A DNA stretch of 44,603 nucleotides, taken from the NCBI RefSeq assembly GCF_910593845.1, contig NZ_CAJVAS010000050.1, forward strand, positions 1-44,603. The letters are read 5' to 3'. The notes under the pieces are model-generated. The model had not been told where the DNA came from, did not search any database, and was given only the letters and a program-made list of their open reading frames with translations. The DNA comes from Paenibacillus solanacearum. GTDB lineage: Bacteria; Bacillota; Bacilli; Paenibacillales; NBRC-103111. A program made the position numbers and the translations under genes. Positions 16,435 through 25,067 of the stretch are shown one piece after another (the first letter of the stretch is position 1; every line of letters begins with the position of its first letter).

Positions 16435-18867
16435 TTATACTTTCGTTCTTTGCAGACGCAGCGCGTTGAGCACGACCGACACGGAGCTTAACGCCATAGC
16501 CGCCCCGGCCACCCAAGGAGCCAGCAGGCCAATCGCCGCCACCGGGATGCCGATCGTATTGTAAGCCAACGCCCAAAACAAGTTTTGGCGAATATTCGTC
16601 ATCGTCTTCCGGCTCATCTGAATCGCATCCGGGATGCTGCTCAAATCGCCCCGCATCAGCGTCACGTCCGCGGCCTCCATCGCCACGTCCGTACCGGTGC
16701 CGATCGCCATACCGATGTCGGCCATCGCCAAGGCCGGCGCATCGTTGATGCCATCTCCGACCATGGCGACCTTCTTCCCTTCGGCCTGCAGCTTCTTCAC
16801 TTCCTCGGCTTTGCCTTCCGGCAGCACTTCCGCCAGCACGTGATCGATGCCAGCTTGCGCGGCGATCGCCCGGGCCGTGCGCTCGTTATCGCCGGTAATC
16901 ATGATCACTTCGATGCCCATGTCTTTCAGCCGCGCCACTGCGGCCTGCGACGTTTCTTTGATCGTATCGGCGACGGCGACAAGGCCGGCGAACTTGCGGT
17001 CTACGGCGATCAGCATCGCTGTTTTGCCCGATTGCTCCAGCTCCGCCATCGTCTCCAGGGCGTCGCTTGCATCGATGCTGTACTCGGCCATCAGCCTTCT
17101 GGTGCCGGCGAGCACCTCTTTACCTTCCACGACGGCCCGGATACCGAAGCCGGGAATCGCTTCGAACGATTCCGCCGCAGGCAGCTCGACGCCTTTGGCT
17201 GCAATGCCGGCCACAATCGCCTCCGCAAGCGGATGCTCCGAGCTTTTCTCGGCGGCCCCGACCCATCTCAAGAATGACGGTTCGTCAATACCGACCGGCA
17301 GCACGTCTGTCAGCTCCGGTTTGCCTTTGGTCACCGTGCCGGTCTTGTCGAGAATGATCGTGTCGATCCGGTGCGTCGCCTCCAGGTGTTCCCCGCCTTT
17401 AAATAGCACACCAAGCTCCGCGGCGCGGCCCGACCCGGCCATAATGGACGTCGGCGTCGCGAGTCCCAGAGCGCACGGGCAAGCGATAACAAGTATCGCA
17501 ATCGCCTTCTCCAGCGCTTCGGCGAAATCGCCCGAGGTGACGAAGAAGTACCATACAAGGAATGCGGCAACAGCGATCCCTACAACGATCGGCACGAAGA
17601 TACCGGAGATGACGTCCGCTACACGCTGGATCGGAGCTTTGGAGCCTTGCGCCTCCTCGACGACCTTAATGATTTGGGCAAGCGCCGTTTCTTTGCCGAC
17701 CCGGGTCGCCTTGATCTTGAGGAGTCCATTCTTGTTGATCGTGGCGCCGATCACGCTGTCGCCCGCTTGTTTCCCAACCGGGAGGCTTTCCCCGGTCAGC
17801 ATCGACTCGTCTACGGAAGAGGTCCCTTCGACGACTTCGCCGTCCACCGGCACCTTCTCTCCCGGCTTGACGATGACGATATCGTGCACGATGACGTCTT
17901 CGACGGGAATGCTCATTTCCTGGCCGCCGCGAATGACGAGCGCCGTCTTCGCTTGCAGCCCCATTAACGTTTTGATCGCTTCCGAGGTGCGGCCTTTGGC
18001 CAGCCCCTCGAACAGCTTGCCGAGCAGCACGAGCGTGATCAGCACGGCGCTTGTTTCATAGTACAGTTCGGGGCCATGATGTACGCTCGCCCCTTGGCGG
18101 GCCCATTCCACGGTCAAGTATAAGCTGTAGAAATAGGCGGCCGATGTTCCCAAGGATACGAGTACGTCCATGTTCGCGCTTTTGTTGCGCAGCGCCTTGT
18201 ACGCGCCAATGTAGAAGTGCCGGCCGATGTAGAATTGAACCGGCGTGGCCAGCGCAAGCTGAAACCACGGATTCATGAACAGCTCCGGCATCCAGATCCA
18301 CGACGTGAACGAGAAGTGCGTCACCATCGCCCACAGCAGCGGCAAGGACAAGATGGCGGAGGCGATAAACTTCCGTTTTTGCCGGGCGATCTCTTGCTCG
18401 CGGTGCCCGGACGCATCCTCCAGCTCTTCCTTGACGAACGCCTTGTAACCGAGCTGTTCCACTTTGCGCTGCATATCGCCGATCGATACTTGCGCCGAGT
18501 TGTATTCGACATGCGCCGTCTCCAAAGCGAAGTTGACGGAAGCTTTGGACACGCCCGGCAGCTTGTTCAAGCCCTTCTCGATTCGCGCCGCGCAAGCTGC
18601 GCAGGTCATCCCGGTTAACCGCAGCTCGACGGCCTCCTTCACCGTACCGTAGCCGAGCTTCGCGATGCTTTGCTCCATTTGTGCGATATCGACCTGCTGC
18701 GGATCGAACGTGACGGAGGCTCTTTCGAGCGCAAAGTTGACATTGGCTTCCGATACGCCGGATATTTTCTTCAAGCCCTTCTCGATCCGGTTGGCGCAAG
18801 CGGCGCAGGTCATGCCGGTAATTTGCAGCGTTGCTTGCTCGCTTTCTTTGGACTGTGCTGTACTCAT
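16435..18867 (-). CDS. copA: Cu(I)-exporting P1B-type ATPase
   Basis: 810 residues. Two N-terminal heavy-metal domains, each with GMTCAACA-x-RIEKGL (about residues 15-80 and 85-150), are followed by eight membrane helices. All P-type marks are present: LTGES in the actuator domain, the transmembrane CPC ion site (IACPCALGLATP), the phosphorylated aspartate in DKTGTVTKG, the nucleotide-site HP (SSEHPLAEA) and GDGINDAPAL. It pumps Cu(I) out of the cytoplasm. It is preceded by its own CsoR-type operator at 18890-18906 and, beyond that, by a terminator after copZ, so it can be transcribed independently of csoR-copZ. Confidence 0.97.
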   Translation of the reverse strand: MSTAQSKESEQATLQITGMTCAACANRIEKGLKKISGVSEANVNFALERASVTFDPQQVDIAQMEQSIAKLGYGTVKEAVELRLTGMTCAACAARIEKGLNKLPGVSKASVNFALETAHVEYNSAQVSIGDMQRKVEQLGYKAFVKEELEDASGHREQEIARQKRKFIASAILSLPLLWAMVTHFSFTSWIWMPELFMNPWFQLALATPVQFYIGRHFYIGAYKALRNKSANMDVLVSLGTSAAYFYSLYLTVEWARQGASVHHGPELYYETSAVLITLVLLGKLFEGLAKGRTSEAIKTLMGLQAKTALVIRGGQEMSIPVEDVIVHDIVIVKPGEKVPVDGEVVEGTSSVDESMLTGESLPVGKQAGDSVIGATINKNGLLKIKATRVGKETALAQIIKVVEEAQGSKAPIQRVADVISGIFVPIVVGIAVAAFLVWYFFVTSGDFAEALEKAIAILVIACPCALGLATPTSIMAGSGRAAELGVLFKGGEHLEATHRIDTIILDKTGTVTKGKPELTDVLPVGIDEPSFLRWVGAAEKSSEHPLAEAIVAGIAAKGVELPAAESFEAIPGFGIRAVVEGKEVLAGTRRLMAEYSIDASDALETMAELEQSGKTAMLIAVDRKFAGLVAVADTIKETSQAAVARLKDMGIEVIMITGDNERTARAIAAQAGIDHVLAEVLPEGKAEEVKKLQAEGKKVAMVGDGINDAPALAMADIGMAIGTGTDVAMEAADVTLMRGDLSSIPDAIQMSRKTMTNIRQNLFWALAYNTIGIPVAAIGLLAPWVAGAAMALSSVSVVLNALRLQRTKV

Positions 18868-18889
18868 TGGATATCACCCTCTATATAAG

Positions 18890-18906
18890 GTACCCCTGTA
18901 GGGTAT
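18890..18906. promoter_or_regulatory. Candidate CsoR operator upstream of copA
   Basis: GTACCCCTGTAGGGTAT, a near-palindrome of the GTACC/ATACCC-N-GGGTAT type recognised by CsoR repressors, 23 bases before the copA start. Confidence 0.75.
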
Positions 18907-18924
18907 AATTATGTGCGAAATAAT

Positions 18925-18944
18925 GGAGCCACACAGGTGGCTCC
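18925..18944 (-). terminator. Hairpin between copZ and copA
   Basis: GGAGCCAC (18925-18932) and GTGGCTCC (18937-18944), a perfect 8-bp stem with a 4-base loop, then CATTATTT on the minus strand. It is probably a partial terminator of csoR-copZ. Confidence 0.65.
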
Positions 18945-18985
18945 GGTTGATCTTCCCTGCTTGCTCACAGGACAGAAGAAGCGGA

Positions 18986-19189
18986 TCAAACGATATCGTA
19001 CCCTTGGTCTTCTATCGCCGCTTTGATCGCTTCGAGCGTTACTTTTGACTCGTCGTACTGCACCGTTACCGATTTGCCGGCCAAATCGACTTGGGCCGAT
19101 GCGCCGATCTGCTTCACGGCCCCTTCAATCGAGTTCACGCAATGTCCGCACGACATTCCTTCGACTTGCAGCTTCGCATTTTGCATCAT
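18986..19189 (-). CDS. copZ: Copper chaperone
   Basis: 67 residues, one heavy-metal-associated domain with the Cu(I)-binding motif GMSCGHC (residues 11-17), the usual CopZ length. It shuttles Cu(I) in the cytoplasm to CopA and to CsoR. The start follows GGAGGTTATC; two Mets in tandem leave a one-codon doubt. It lies 21 bases downstream of csoR. Note that the motif has Gly-His between the cysteines, a Gram-positive CopZ feature. Confidence 0.95.
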   Translation of the reverse strand: MMQNAKLQVEGMSCGHCVNSIEGAVKQIGASAQVDLAGKSVTVQYDESKVTLEAIKAAIEDQGYDIV

Positions 19190-19210
19190 GATAACCTCCT
19201 ATGAATTGTA

Positions 19211-19537
19211 TTATTTCATTAATTTATTTACAGTGATCAGCAGCTCGTCAATAACCTCGCGATCGCCGGATTGAATCCGGTCGATAACGCAGCTCTTCAT
19301 ATGGCCTTCGAGAAGCAGCTTCCCGACGCTATTCAATGCGGATTGGATCGCCGCGATTTGATTCAGAACGTCGTCGCAATACGTATCCTTCTCAATCATT
19401 CCCTTGACGCCCCTGATCTGGCCTTCGATCCGGTTCAGCCGGGAGACGAGATTCGACTTCATCTTATCCGAGTGGTGGCTCTTGCGCTCCTCCTCGGCAT
19501 GGCAGCATTCCTTCTCCACATCATTTGTAATGTCCAT
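19211..19537 (-). CDS. csoR: Copper-sensing repressor CsoR
   Basis: 108 residues of the CsoR/RcnR all-helical family. The Cu(I) ligands Cys54 (DTYCDDV), His79 and Cys83 (LLEGHMKSC) are all present with the spacing of the B. subtilis protein. Basic residues in the N-terminal helix (SRLNRIEGQIRGVKGMI) contact DNA. An extra Cys/His-rich N-terminal tail (CCHAEEERKSHH) is notable. Copper binding releases it from DNA. It is autoregulated: the operator at 19568-19584 lies between the -35 and -10 of its own promoter. Confidence 0.95.
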   Translation of the reverse strand: MDITNDVEKECCHAEEERKSHHSDKMKSNLVSRLNRIEGQIRGVKGMIEKDTYCDDVLNQIAAIQSALNSVGKLLLEGHMKSCVIDRIQSGDREVIDELLITVNKLMK

Positions 19538-19560
19538 CGCATGATCACCTCTTGCACTTA

Positions 19561-19589
19561 ATATACAATACCCCCGGTGAGTATGTCAA
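19561..19589 (-). promoter_or_regulatory. csoR promoter with embedded CsoR operator
   Basis: Minus strand: TTGACA (19584-19589), 17-base spacer, GTATAT (19561-19566). The spacer holds ATACCCCCGGTGAGTAT (19568-19584), a CsoR-type near-palindrome, placed to block RNA polymerase. Confidence 0.8.
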
Positions 19590-19698
19590 CGGTAAAAATA
19601 ATTGCAGTGATACCTTTATATTACCGCCCTGTCCCGGCGTTTATGCATACGGTGACCGCAGTGATCATGCGGTGAAAAACATGAGGACACTATTCCTC

Positions 19699-21075
19699 TT
19701 ACAGGCGCCTTGCTGCTGGATGACAGCCGCTCCTCACTTTACGAATGAACCGTCTGTCGATATAGAAGGCAGCCAGCCCTGCTGCCAAACTAATCAAGAC
19801 AGGTAGACCGAAACTTTCATAGGAAAACGGTTTGCCATGGAATTGAAGATCGGCCGCGCGGTATTCCAGTCGCTTAGCGCCATACTTTGCGGTCAGGACA
19901 TCCTCTTGACTGGATAAATCCTCAAGCGGAGCGTCAAACATAAATCGGTCCGCCGAACCGCTGTGAATGAACTCAGGCGCCGCGTTATTCCCCTTTTCAA
20001 TCCACTGTTTAACATGTTCCGCAGCTAAAGACTCCGCCTTCACCCCCGGAACGAACATGCGATCCAGCTTCGGAGCATTCGACATTTGGTATCGGGTGAC
20101 AAGGTTCAGGTGATGCTTCGTTACGATCGGCTGCTTGGCGTCCGAGACGGTATATACTTTGGTCGTTCCGGAAGCGGCATACGTATCGAATATCGAAGCA
20201 AGCGCCCCGTCGTCCATCCCGTCATACAACAATACCCCTGCGCTTTTTTTGCTCCATTGGAGTGCTTGGTTCAACGTAAATATCCATTCGGTTCGATCTA
20301 CATGATAAGGGTCAATCTTCGGATCGTTTACAAAATGATAGGAAGGATAATTCATTTCTTTCGCTATGTTCTCCGCCATAGGCTCCCCTAATTGCTGTGA
20401 GATCACATAGAGGACGGCATCGATGCCTGAGGTGAGCGCAGCGGAAGAAACGATGTTCCCGTCCGCGACATAGCGCACATCTCTTTTCCATTTCGTTTCA
20501 GGATATTTATCGATTTCGTGATAGTCAAAGCTTTTCCAATCGGTGACTGCCTCTTTGCCTTTTAGTAAACCGGTATCGGCCAGATTCAATCCCCCAGCGC
20601 AAATGCTTAACAGCTTCGCGTCCGAATGTTTCTGAATCCATTCCCGGATGGGCTTATACTTGGCTTCGTCCCCCATCGGCATGGCCGGGATCACAATGAG
20701 GTCGGGACTTTTCCCTAACAATCGATCCAGTTCGTCCAAAGAATAGTGCGGCATCAGATCCAAACCGCCGGAGAGTGTTTTCACGTTCTTGTCCGGGGCG
20801 ACTGCGTAGACATTATAAGCCCCCGTCATCGCGAACATTTCATACGGAACCATAAAATCGAATACCTCCGTCGTCGGGTTGGATAGTAGGACCGCGACCG
20901 TAGGCTTCCGAGGATGATGCGCAGGGATGCTCACGTCTTGTAAAGCAGGCATTGGCGTTTGCCGAGTGGGAAGCCAGTACGCATGATTGGAGCGAATGTA
21001 CCCCCACGCACCGATCCCGCCGAACAGGATGACGAACGTCGTGGCATAGACAACGACGCGCAATAATAACTTCAT
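19699..21075 (-). CDS. Membrane-anchored protein with two DJ-1/PfpI-like domains
   Basis: 458 residues. A single N-terminal membrane helix (about 5-27) and a C-terminal one (about 425-443) flank two class-I glutamine-amidotransferase-like folds. The first (about 58-235) has the nucleophile elbow LLSICAGGLNLAD with its cysteine and an acidic EVFDFMVPYEMF segment; this is the AraC-N/DJ-1 style. The second (about 275-400) repeats the fold (AGVLLYDGMDDGALASIFDTYA, TYQM..DRMFVPG) but has no cysteine at the elbow. The domains probably face outside the cell. The substrate is unknown. It is a single gene, followed by the csoR promoter region. Confidence 0.75.
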   Translation of the reverse strand: MKLLLRVVVYATTFVILFGGIGAWGYIRSNHAYWLPTRQTPMPALQDVSIPAHHPRKPTVAVLLSNPTTEVFDFMVPYEMFAMTGAYNVYAVAPDKNVKTLSGGLDLMPHYSLDELDRLLGKSPDLIVIPAMPMGDEAKYKPIREWIQKHSDAKLLSICAGGLNLADTGLLKGKEAVTDWKSFDYHEIDKYPETKWKRDVRYVADGNIVSSAALTSGIDAVLYVISQQLGEPMAENIAKEMNYPSYHFVNDPKIDPYHVDRTEWIFTLNQALQWSKKSAGVLLYDGMDDGALASIFDTYAASGTTKVYTVSDAKQPIVTKHHLNLVTRYQMSNAPKLDRMFVPGVKAESLAAEHVKQWIEKGNNAAPEFIHSGSADRFMFDAPLEDLSSQEDVLTAKYGAKRLEYRAADLQFHGKPFSYESFGLPVLISLAAGLAAFYIDRRFIRKVRSGCHPAARRL

Positions 21076-21397
21076 ACTTGATTCTCCTCTGTTCCAATTT
21101 TCCCCGCTTTGCTGCCGCAGCGGCCGTTTCAGCCTCTGTCATCCGCTTCGCCATTGCGAGGTGTCTTTCATCTGCAGCCATCTTATCACGGCGGAACAAT
21201 AGGCAGCCCGCAAATAATGACGATCACAACGCAAAATATTGCGGTCTTCCCGCGAAGTATGACGCTGGTTTTCGTGGAATGATGAATACAGCCGCTGTGC
21301 TGAGGAGCCAAGCGCCACGATGTCGGTCGCGATAACAAGGTAAGAGGAGAACTGCTATGTGCATGAAATTTGGCCGCCCACTGCGCATAGAAACGAG
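21076..21397. other. Intergenic region, no gene recognised
   Basis: About 320 bases upstream of the DJ-1-type gene and downstream of the opuC terminator. Only short ORFs without ribosome binding sites occur. GGCCGCC near 21371 and GGCGGCC near 21440 could extend the neighbouring terminator stem. Nothing else was seen. Confidence 0.5.
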
Positions 21398-21437
21398 AGA
21401 AGAGCCTACCGCCGCGATTGCGGGGATAGGCTCTTCT
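21398..21437 (-). terminator. Terminator of the opuC-type operon
   Basis: AGAAGAGCCTA (21398-21408) pairs perfectly with TAGGCTCTTCT (21427-21437), with GC-rich sequence extending the stem inwards. On the minus strand it is followed by CTCGTTTC, a weak T run. Confidence 0.7.
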
Positions 21438-21481
21438 TGGCGGCCGTTTAGGCTGCGGCAAATCATATGTTTCCTGCGCTC

Positions 21482-22138
21482 CTATACGCCGGAAACGGTG
21501 TTCCGTTTCTTCTGCAAGCGGCCGAGCGCCATATCCGCCATGATGGCCAGCAGCGCGGCAGGAATTGCTCCGGCGTAGATCCGCACCGGATTACGCAGGT
21601 TAATACCGGCGTAAATTTCCCGGCCGAGGCCGTCGCCGCCGATCAGCGGCGCCATCGTGGCGACGCCGATCGCGATAACGGCAGCCACCCGCAGGCCGGC
21701 CAACAGAAACGGAACCGACAGCGGCATCTGTACGCGCCACAGCAGCTGCACGGCGCTCATCCCCATGCCGACGCCGGCGTCCGTTACGCTGCGGTCGACT
21801 TGCGTCAGCCCCACATACGTATTGCGGATGATCGGCAGCAGCGAGTATAAGAACAGCCCGATGACGACGGTATAAAAGCCGAGTCCGAATACAATCATGA
21901 GGATGGCCAGAAGCGCCAGACTCGGAAATACCTGAATTACATTGGCCGCCTGTAAGATGAAGGCGCCCCATTTCTTATACTTCGCGCTAATAATGCCGAG
22001 AGGGATGCCGACGACCAGCGCCAGACCGAGTCCGCACAGCACCATTGCGATATGCTGCATCGTCAGCTCGAGCAGCTCCTCTGTATGTCCGGTTACGTAA
22101 TTGTATAGCTGCACACCGATGTTCGGGGTCGAATCCAT
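21482..22138 (-). CDS. opuCD: Quaternary-amine ABC permease (OpuCD-like)
   Basis: 218 residues, five to six helices, with the QAT-family signature FPSLALLAILMIVFGLG and the coupling segment VDRSVTDAGVGMGMSAVQLLWRVQMPL. It is one of two permeases of an OpuC-type osmoprotectant (betaine, carnitine, choline) importer. It is the last gene of the operon, 18 bases after the binding-protein gene. Confidence 0.88.
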   Translation of the reverse strand: MDSTPNIGVQLYNYVTGHTEELLELTMQHIAMVLCGLGLALVVGIPLGIISAKYKKWGAFILQAANVIQVFPSLALLAILMIVFGLGFYTVVIGLFLYSLLPIIRNTYVGLTQVDRSVTDAGVGMGMSAVQLLWRVQMPLSVPFLLAGLRVAAVIAIGVATMAPLIGGDGLGREIYAGINLRNPVRIYAGAIPAALLAIMADMALGRLQKKRNTVSGV

Positions 22139-22156
22139 CCTGCATCACCTCGGTTC

Positions 22157-23053
22157 TTATTTGAGCAAGCCTTGCTTCTTCAGAAACTCGACAGCGACTT
22201 CCTTCTCGCTGCGTTTCTTGACGTCTACCTCATAATTCAATCCTACCATCGTTTCAACATCGATCTTGCCCACCAGCTGCTTGAGCGCCTCGCCGACTTC
22301 CGGATACTTCTGCAGTATTTCTTTTCTCGCTACGGCCGAAGCGTCGTACGGAGGGAAAAACTGCTTATCGTCGACGAGCGTTTTCAATTCAAATTGCTTG
22401 ATGCGAGCATCAGTGGAGTAAGCAAGCACGATATCGACTTTCTTGTTCGCCACCGCTTCATATACTAATCCGATTTCCATCGGAAGGGTTTGCCCAAAGG
22501 ATAAGCCATAATGCTTGGAAAAAGCTTTATAGCCGTCGTTGTCCCGCTCCAGCCAAGTCGTATCGACGCCGATCTTCATGTCTTTGGCCTTGTCTGCCAG
22601 ATCGGAGATTTTCTCAAGTTTGTACTGGTCCGCCAAATCTTTGCGGACGGTAAATGCGTACGTATTTTCGAAGCCGAACGGATCGAACCATTCGAAGTCG
22701 AATGTTTTGTTAAAGCCTTCTTTGGCTTGCTGCAGTACTTTGGCACGGTCTTTCGTCTGCTCGATATCGAAATATCCGTTGAATATTTCGCCGGTATATA
22801 AGGTGGCCAAATCGATTTCTTTATTCTTCATCGCTTTAATGACGACGGGACTCGCCGCCAGATCGGCCTTCACGTCTACCTTCACCTTCGAGCGGTCCTC
22901 GATCAGCGCTTTGTACATTTGCGCTAAAATTTTGGGCTCGGTATACGTTTGCGCCCCGATCGTAATTTTATCGCCGCTTCCGCAGCCCGATAACAACACA
23001 ACAACCGACAATATCAACAATAATGCTGACGTACCCCATTTTCTTTTTCTCAT
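22157..23053 (-). CDS. opuCC: Osmoprotectant-binding lipoprotein (OpuCC-like)
   Basis: 298 residues from ATG 23053 (AGGAGGAG upstream). The longer frame to 23137 only adds sequence overlapping the permease end. The signal ends in lipobox LLSGC. The mature part begins ITIGAQTYTEPKILAQMYKALIE, typical of the OpuBC/OpuCC/glycine betaine QAT binding proteins, with the DLATLYTGE and GLVYEAVANKKVDIVLAYSTDARI motifs. It binds a trimethylammonium compound outside the cell. The gene is cotranscribed with the ATPase and both permeases in the order ATPase, permease, binding protein, permease. Confidence 0.9.
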   Translation of the reverse strand: MRKRKWGTSALLLILSVVVLLSGCGSGDKITIGAQTYTEPKILAQMYKALIEDRSKVKVDVKADLAASPVVIKAMKNKEIDLATLYTGEIFNGYFDIEQTKDRAKVLQQAKEGFNKTFDFEWFDPFGFENTYAFTVRKDLADQYKLEKISDLADKAKDMKIGVDTTWLERDNDGYKAFSKHYGLSFGQTLPMEIGLVYEAVANKKVDIVLAYSTDARIKQFELKTLVDDKQFFPPYDASAVARKEILQKYPEVGEALKQLVGKIDVETMVGLNYEVDVKKRSEKEVAVEFLKKQGLLK

Positions 23054-23136
23054 GTACTCCTCCTGGTAATACCGATTTTGTATAACATGTATGATGAAGC
23101 TGTCAGCCATGGCTTGTGCCTTGGCCGAAAGCAGCA

Positions 23137-23835
23137 TTACGCCGCCGCCGAAGTCGAGATCGGCTTGGAAGCTGCCGCCATCGGTTTCTTGCGCATGCTC
23201 CGCTTCTCCACGAGGCCGAGCACATAATCGGCCAGCAGCGCCAGCACGATCGCCGCGAGCGCGCCCATAATAATCAGTTCGTCCTTATTGACACCCAGGC
23301 CGGAGAAAATCAATACCCCCAAGCCTCCGCCCCCGATCAAGGAAGCGAGCGTCGTCCAGCTAATAATGTACACGGTCGTGACGCGAATGCCGGAGATAAT
23401 GTAAGGCAGCGCAATCGGCAGCTGAATGAAGACGATCCGCTGCAGCGGTCCGTAGCCCATCCCCTTGGCCGCCTCCAGAATACTGCGGTCGGCCGATTCC
23501 ATGCCGGCATACGTATTGCGCAGCAAAGGCAGCAGCGCATACAGGAACAGCGCGAAGATCGCCGGCTTCATGCCGATGCCCATCAGCGGAATGAGCAGCG
23601 CCAGCAATGCCAGGCTCGGGATCGTCTGGAACAAATTCGCGACCCCGAACGTGAACGATTTCAAGAACCGGTTGCTGCTGTTAGCCAGCAAAATACCTAC
23701 AGGGATCGCGACGAGACAGCCGAGGACAACGGCCAGCGCCGAAATCCACAAATGTTCCACCGTCGCAGCCCACAAATCGGGCATTCGCTGTGTCGCAAAA
23801 GCCGCGAGGTCGCTCCACCACGATTTATCCGACAT
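23137..23835 (-). CDS. opuCB: Quaternary-amine ABC permease (OpuCB-like)
   Basis: About 232 residues, five to six helices, with FQTIPSLALLALLIPLMGIG and the coupling segment ADRSILEAAKGMGYGPLQRIVFIQLP. It overlaps the ATPase stop. Starts at GTG 23844 or ATG 23835 are both possible; GGGGGTG six bases before the ATG favours 23835. It pairs with the 21482 permease. Confidence 0.88.
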   Translation of the reverse strand: MSDKSWWSDLAAFATQRMPDLWAATVEHLWISALAVVLGCLVAIPVGILLANSSNRFLKSFTFGVANLFQTIPSLALLALLIPLMGIGMKPAIFALFLYALLPLLRNTYAGMESADRSILEAAKGMGYGPLQRIVFIQLPIALPYIISGIRVTTVYIISWTTLASLIGGGGLGVLIFSGLGVNKDELIIMGALAAIVLALLADYVLGLVEKRSMRKKPMAAASKPISTSAAA

Positions 23836-24982
23836 CTGCGGCACCCCCCGTGCTTACGGAAGTATACAAATCCGCCATATGACGCACGACGCTGCCTCTT
23901 GTAATCAATCCCTTGAACCGCTGACCTTCGCCCAATACCGGAATATTGGCGAGCTGATGCTTATCCATGAGCTGCAGCGCCAAGATGAGCGGCGTGCCCG
24001 TCGGGACGGTATGCTCCACCGGTCTCATGACGTCGGCGACCGTCTTTTCTTCCCCGCCGTACTGATCCAGCACTTGATAAATCGAGACGGCGCCCTTCAG
24101 GATGCCCTGCGAATCGACGATGTACAGCGAATCGACGCGGCGCTTCTCCATCATCTGGATCGCTTCGGCCAATCCCCGCGTCGGAAGCGCGGTACCCGGG
24201 CTTTCGACCATTACATCGTCCACGCGCGGCATATCCTCGGCCACGACGCTGGATTGCAGCCGTTTTTGGCCGATGAAGCTTTTGACGAAATCGTTTGCGG
24301 GATGCCGCAAAATTTGCTCAGGCTTCCCTTTCTGCACGACGCTGCCGTCCTTCATGATGACGATCGTGTCGGCGATGCGGATCGCTTCGTCCATATCATG
24401 CGTGACGAACACGATCGTTTTTTTCAATTCCTGCTGAAGACGAATCAGCTCATCCTGCAGCTGCTCCCGACTGATCGGGTCGAGCGCGCTGAACGGCTCA
24501 TCCATGAGGATAATGTCGGGATCGGCCGCCATCGCCCGGATGACGCCGATGCGCTGCTGCTGTCCGCCGCTCAGCTCCGAAGGATACCGGTTGCGGAAGA
24601 CGTCCGGCGACATGCCGACCAGGTTCAACAGCTCATCGATGCGGGCTTCGATGCGGGACTTTTCCCATTTTAACAACGAGGGAACGACAGCTACGTTTTT
24701 CGCTATCGTCATGTGGGGGAATAAACCGATGTTTTGGATGACATAACCGATTTTTCTGCGGAGATCGACCGGATTCCATTCCTGCGTGCTCCGGCCTTCA
24801 ATACGGATCGTTCCGTCCGTCGGCTCAATCAGACGATTGATCAGCTTCATCGTCGTCGACTTGCCGCATCCGCTCGGTCCGATCAATACCGTAATTTCGC
24901 CTTTCTTCAATTCCAGGTTCACGTCGCTCAAAGCCTTGAAACCATCGTCATAGACTTTGTTAACCCCCGTCATCTGAATCAT
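23825..24982 (-). CDS. opuCA: Osmoprotectant ABC ATPase with two CBS domains (OpuCA-like)
   Basis: About 385 residues from ATG 24982 (AAAGGTGA nine bases upstream). ATPase domain: Walker A GPSGCGKST, Q-loop, signature LSGGQQQR, Walker B IILMDEPF and switch HD. The C-terminal 120 residues hold two CBS domains (VDSLYIVDSQGILKGAVS, ANIPVLGEGQRFKGLITRGS), the regulatory module that in OpuA/OpuC transporters senses ionic strength or c-di-AMP. It is the first gene of the four-gene opuC-type operon. The 86-base gap to the recombinase upstream must contain its promoter, which I could not define. Confidence 0.92.
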   Translation of the reverse strand: MIQMTGVNKVYDDGFKALSDVNLELKKGEITVLIGPSGCGKSTTMKLINRLIEPTDGTIRIEGRSTQEWNPVDLRRKIGYVIQNIGLFPHMTIAKNVAVVPSLLKWEKSRIEARIDELLNLVGMSPDVFRNRYPSELSGGQQQRIGVIRAMAADPDIILMDEPFSALDPISREQLQDELIRLQQELKKTIVFVTHDMDEAIRIADTIVIMKDGSVVQKGKPEQILRHPANDFVKSFIGQKRLQSSVVAEDMPRVDDVMVESPGTALPTRGLAEAIQMMEKRRVDSLYIVDSQGILKGAVSIYQVLDQYGGEEKTVADVMRPVEHTVPTGTPLILALQLMDKHQLANIPVLGEGQRFKGLITRGSVVRHMADLYTSVSTGGAADVG

Positions 24983-25067
24983 GAGGAACACTCACCTTTC
25001 TTCCTGAATGGGATTTTGAAATCTTGCACACGAGTGGTTGTTCTGTTATCACTTCCCTTTATGGAAT

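Noticed and set aside
16847..18061. 404-codon plus-strand ORF antisense to copA
   Set aside because: A high-GC shadow of copA, with low-complexity Ser/Ala/Thr composition, no ribosome binding site and no family match.
19640..19675. GGTGACCGCAGTGATCATGCGGTGA as a possible operator near csoR
   Set aside because: The symmetry is imperfect and not positioned at a promoter element; csoR control is explained by the site at 19568-19584.
23465..24673. 402-codon plus-strand ORF across the opuC genes
   Set aside because: Antisense to opuCA/opuCB; composition and lack of start signals show a shadow.
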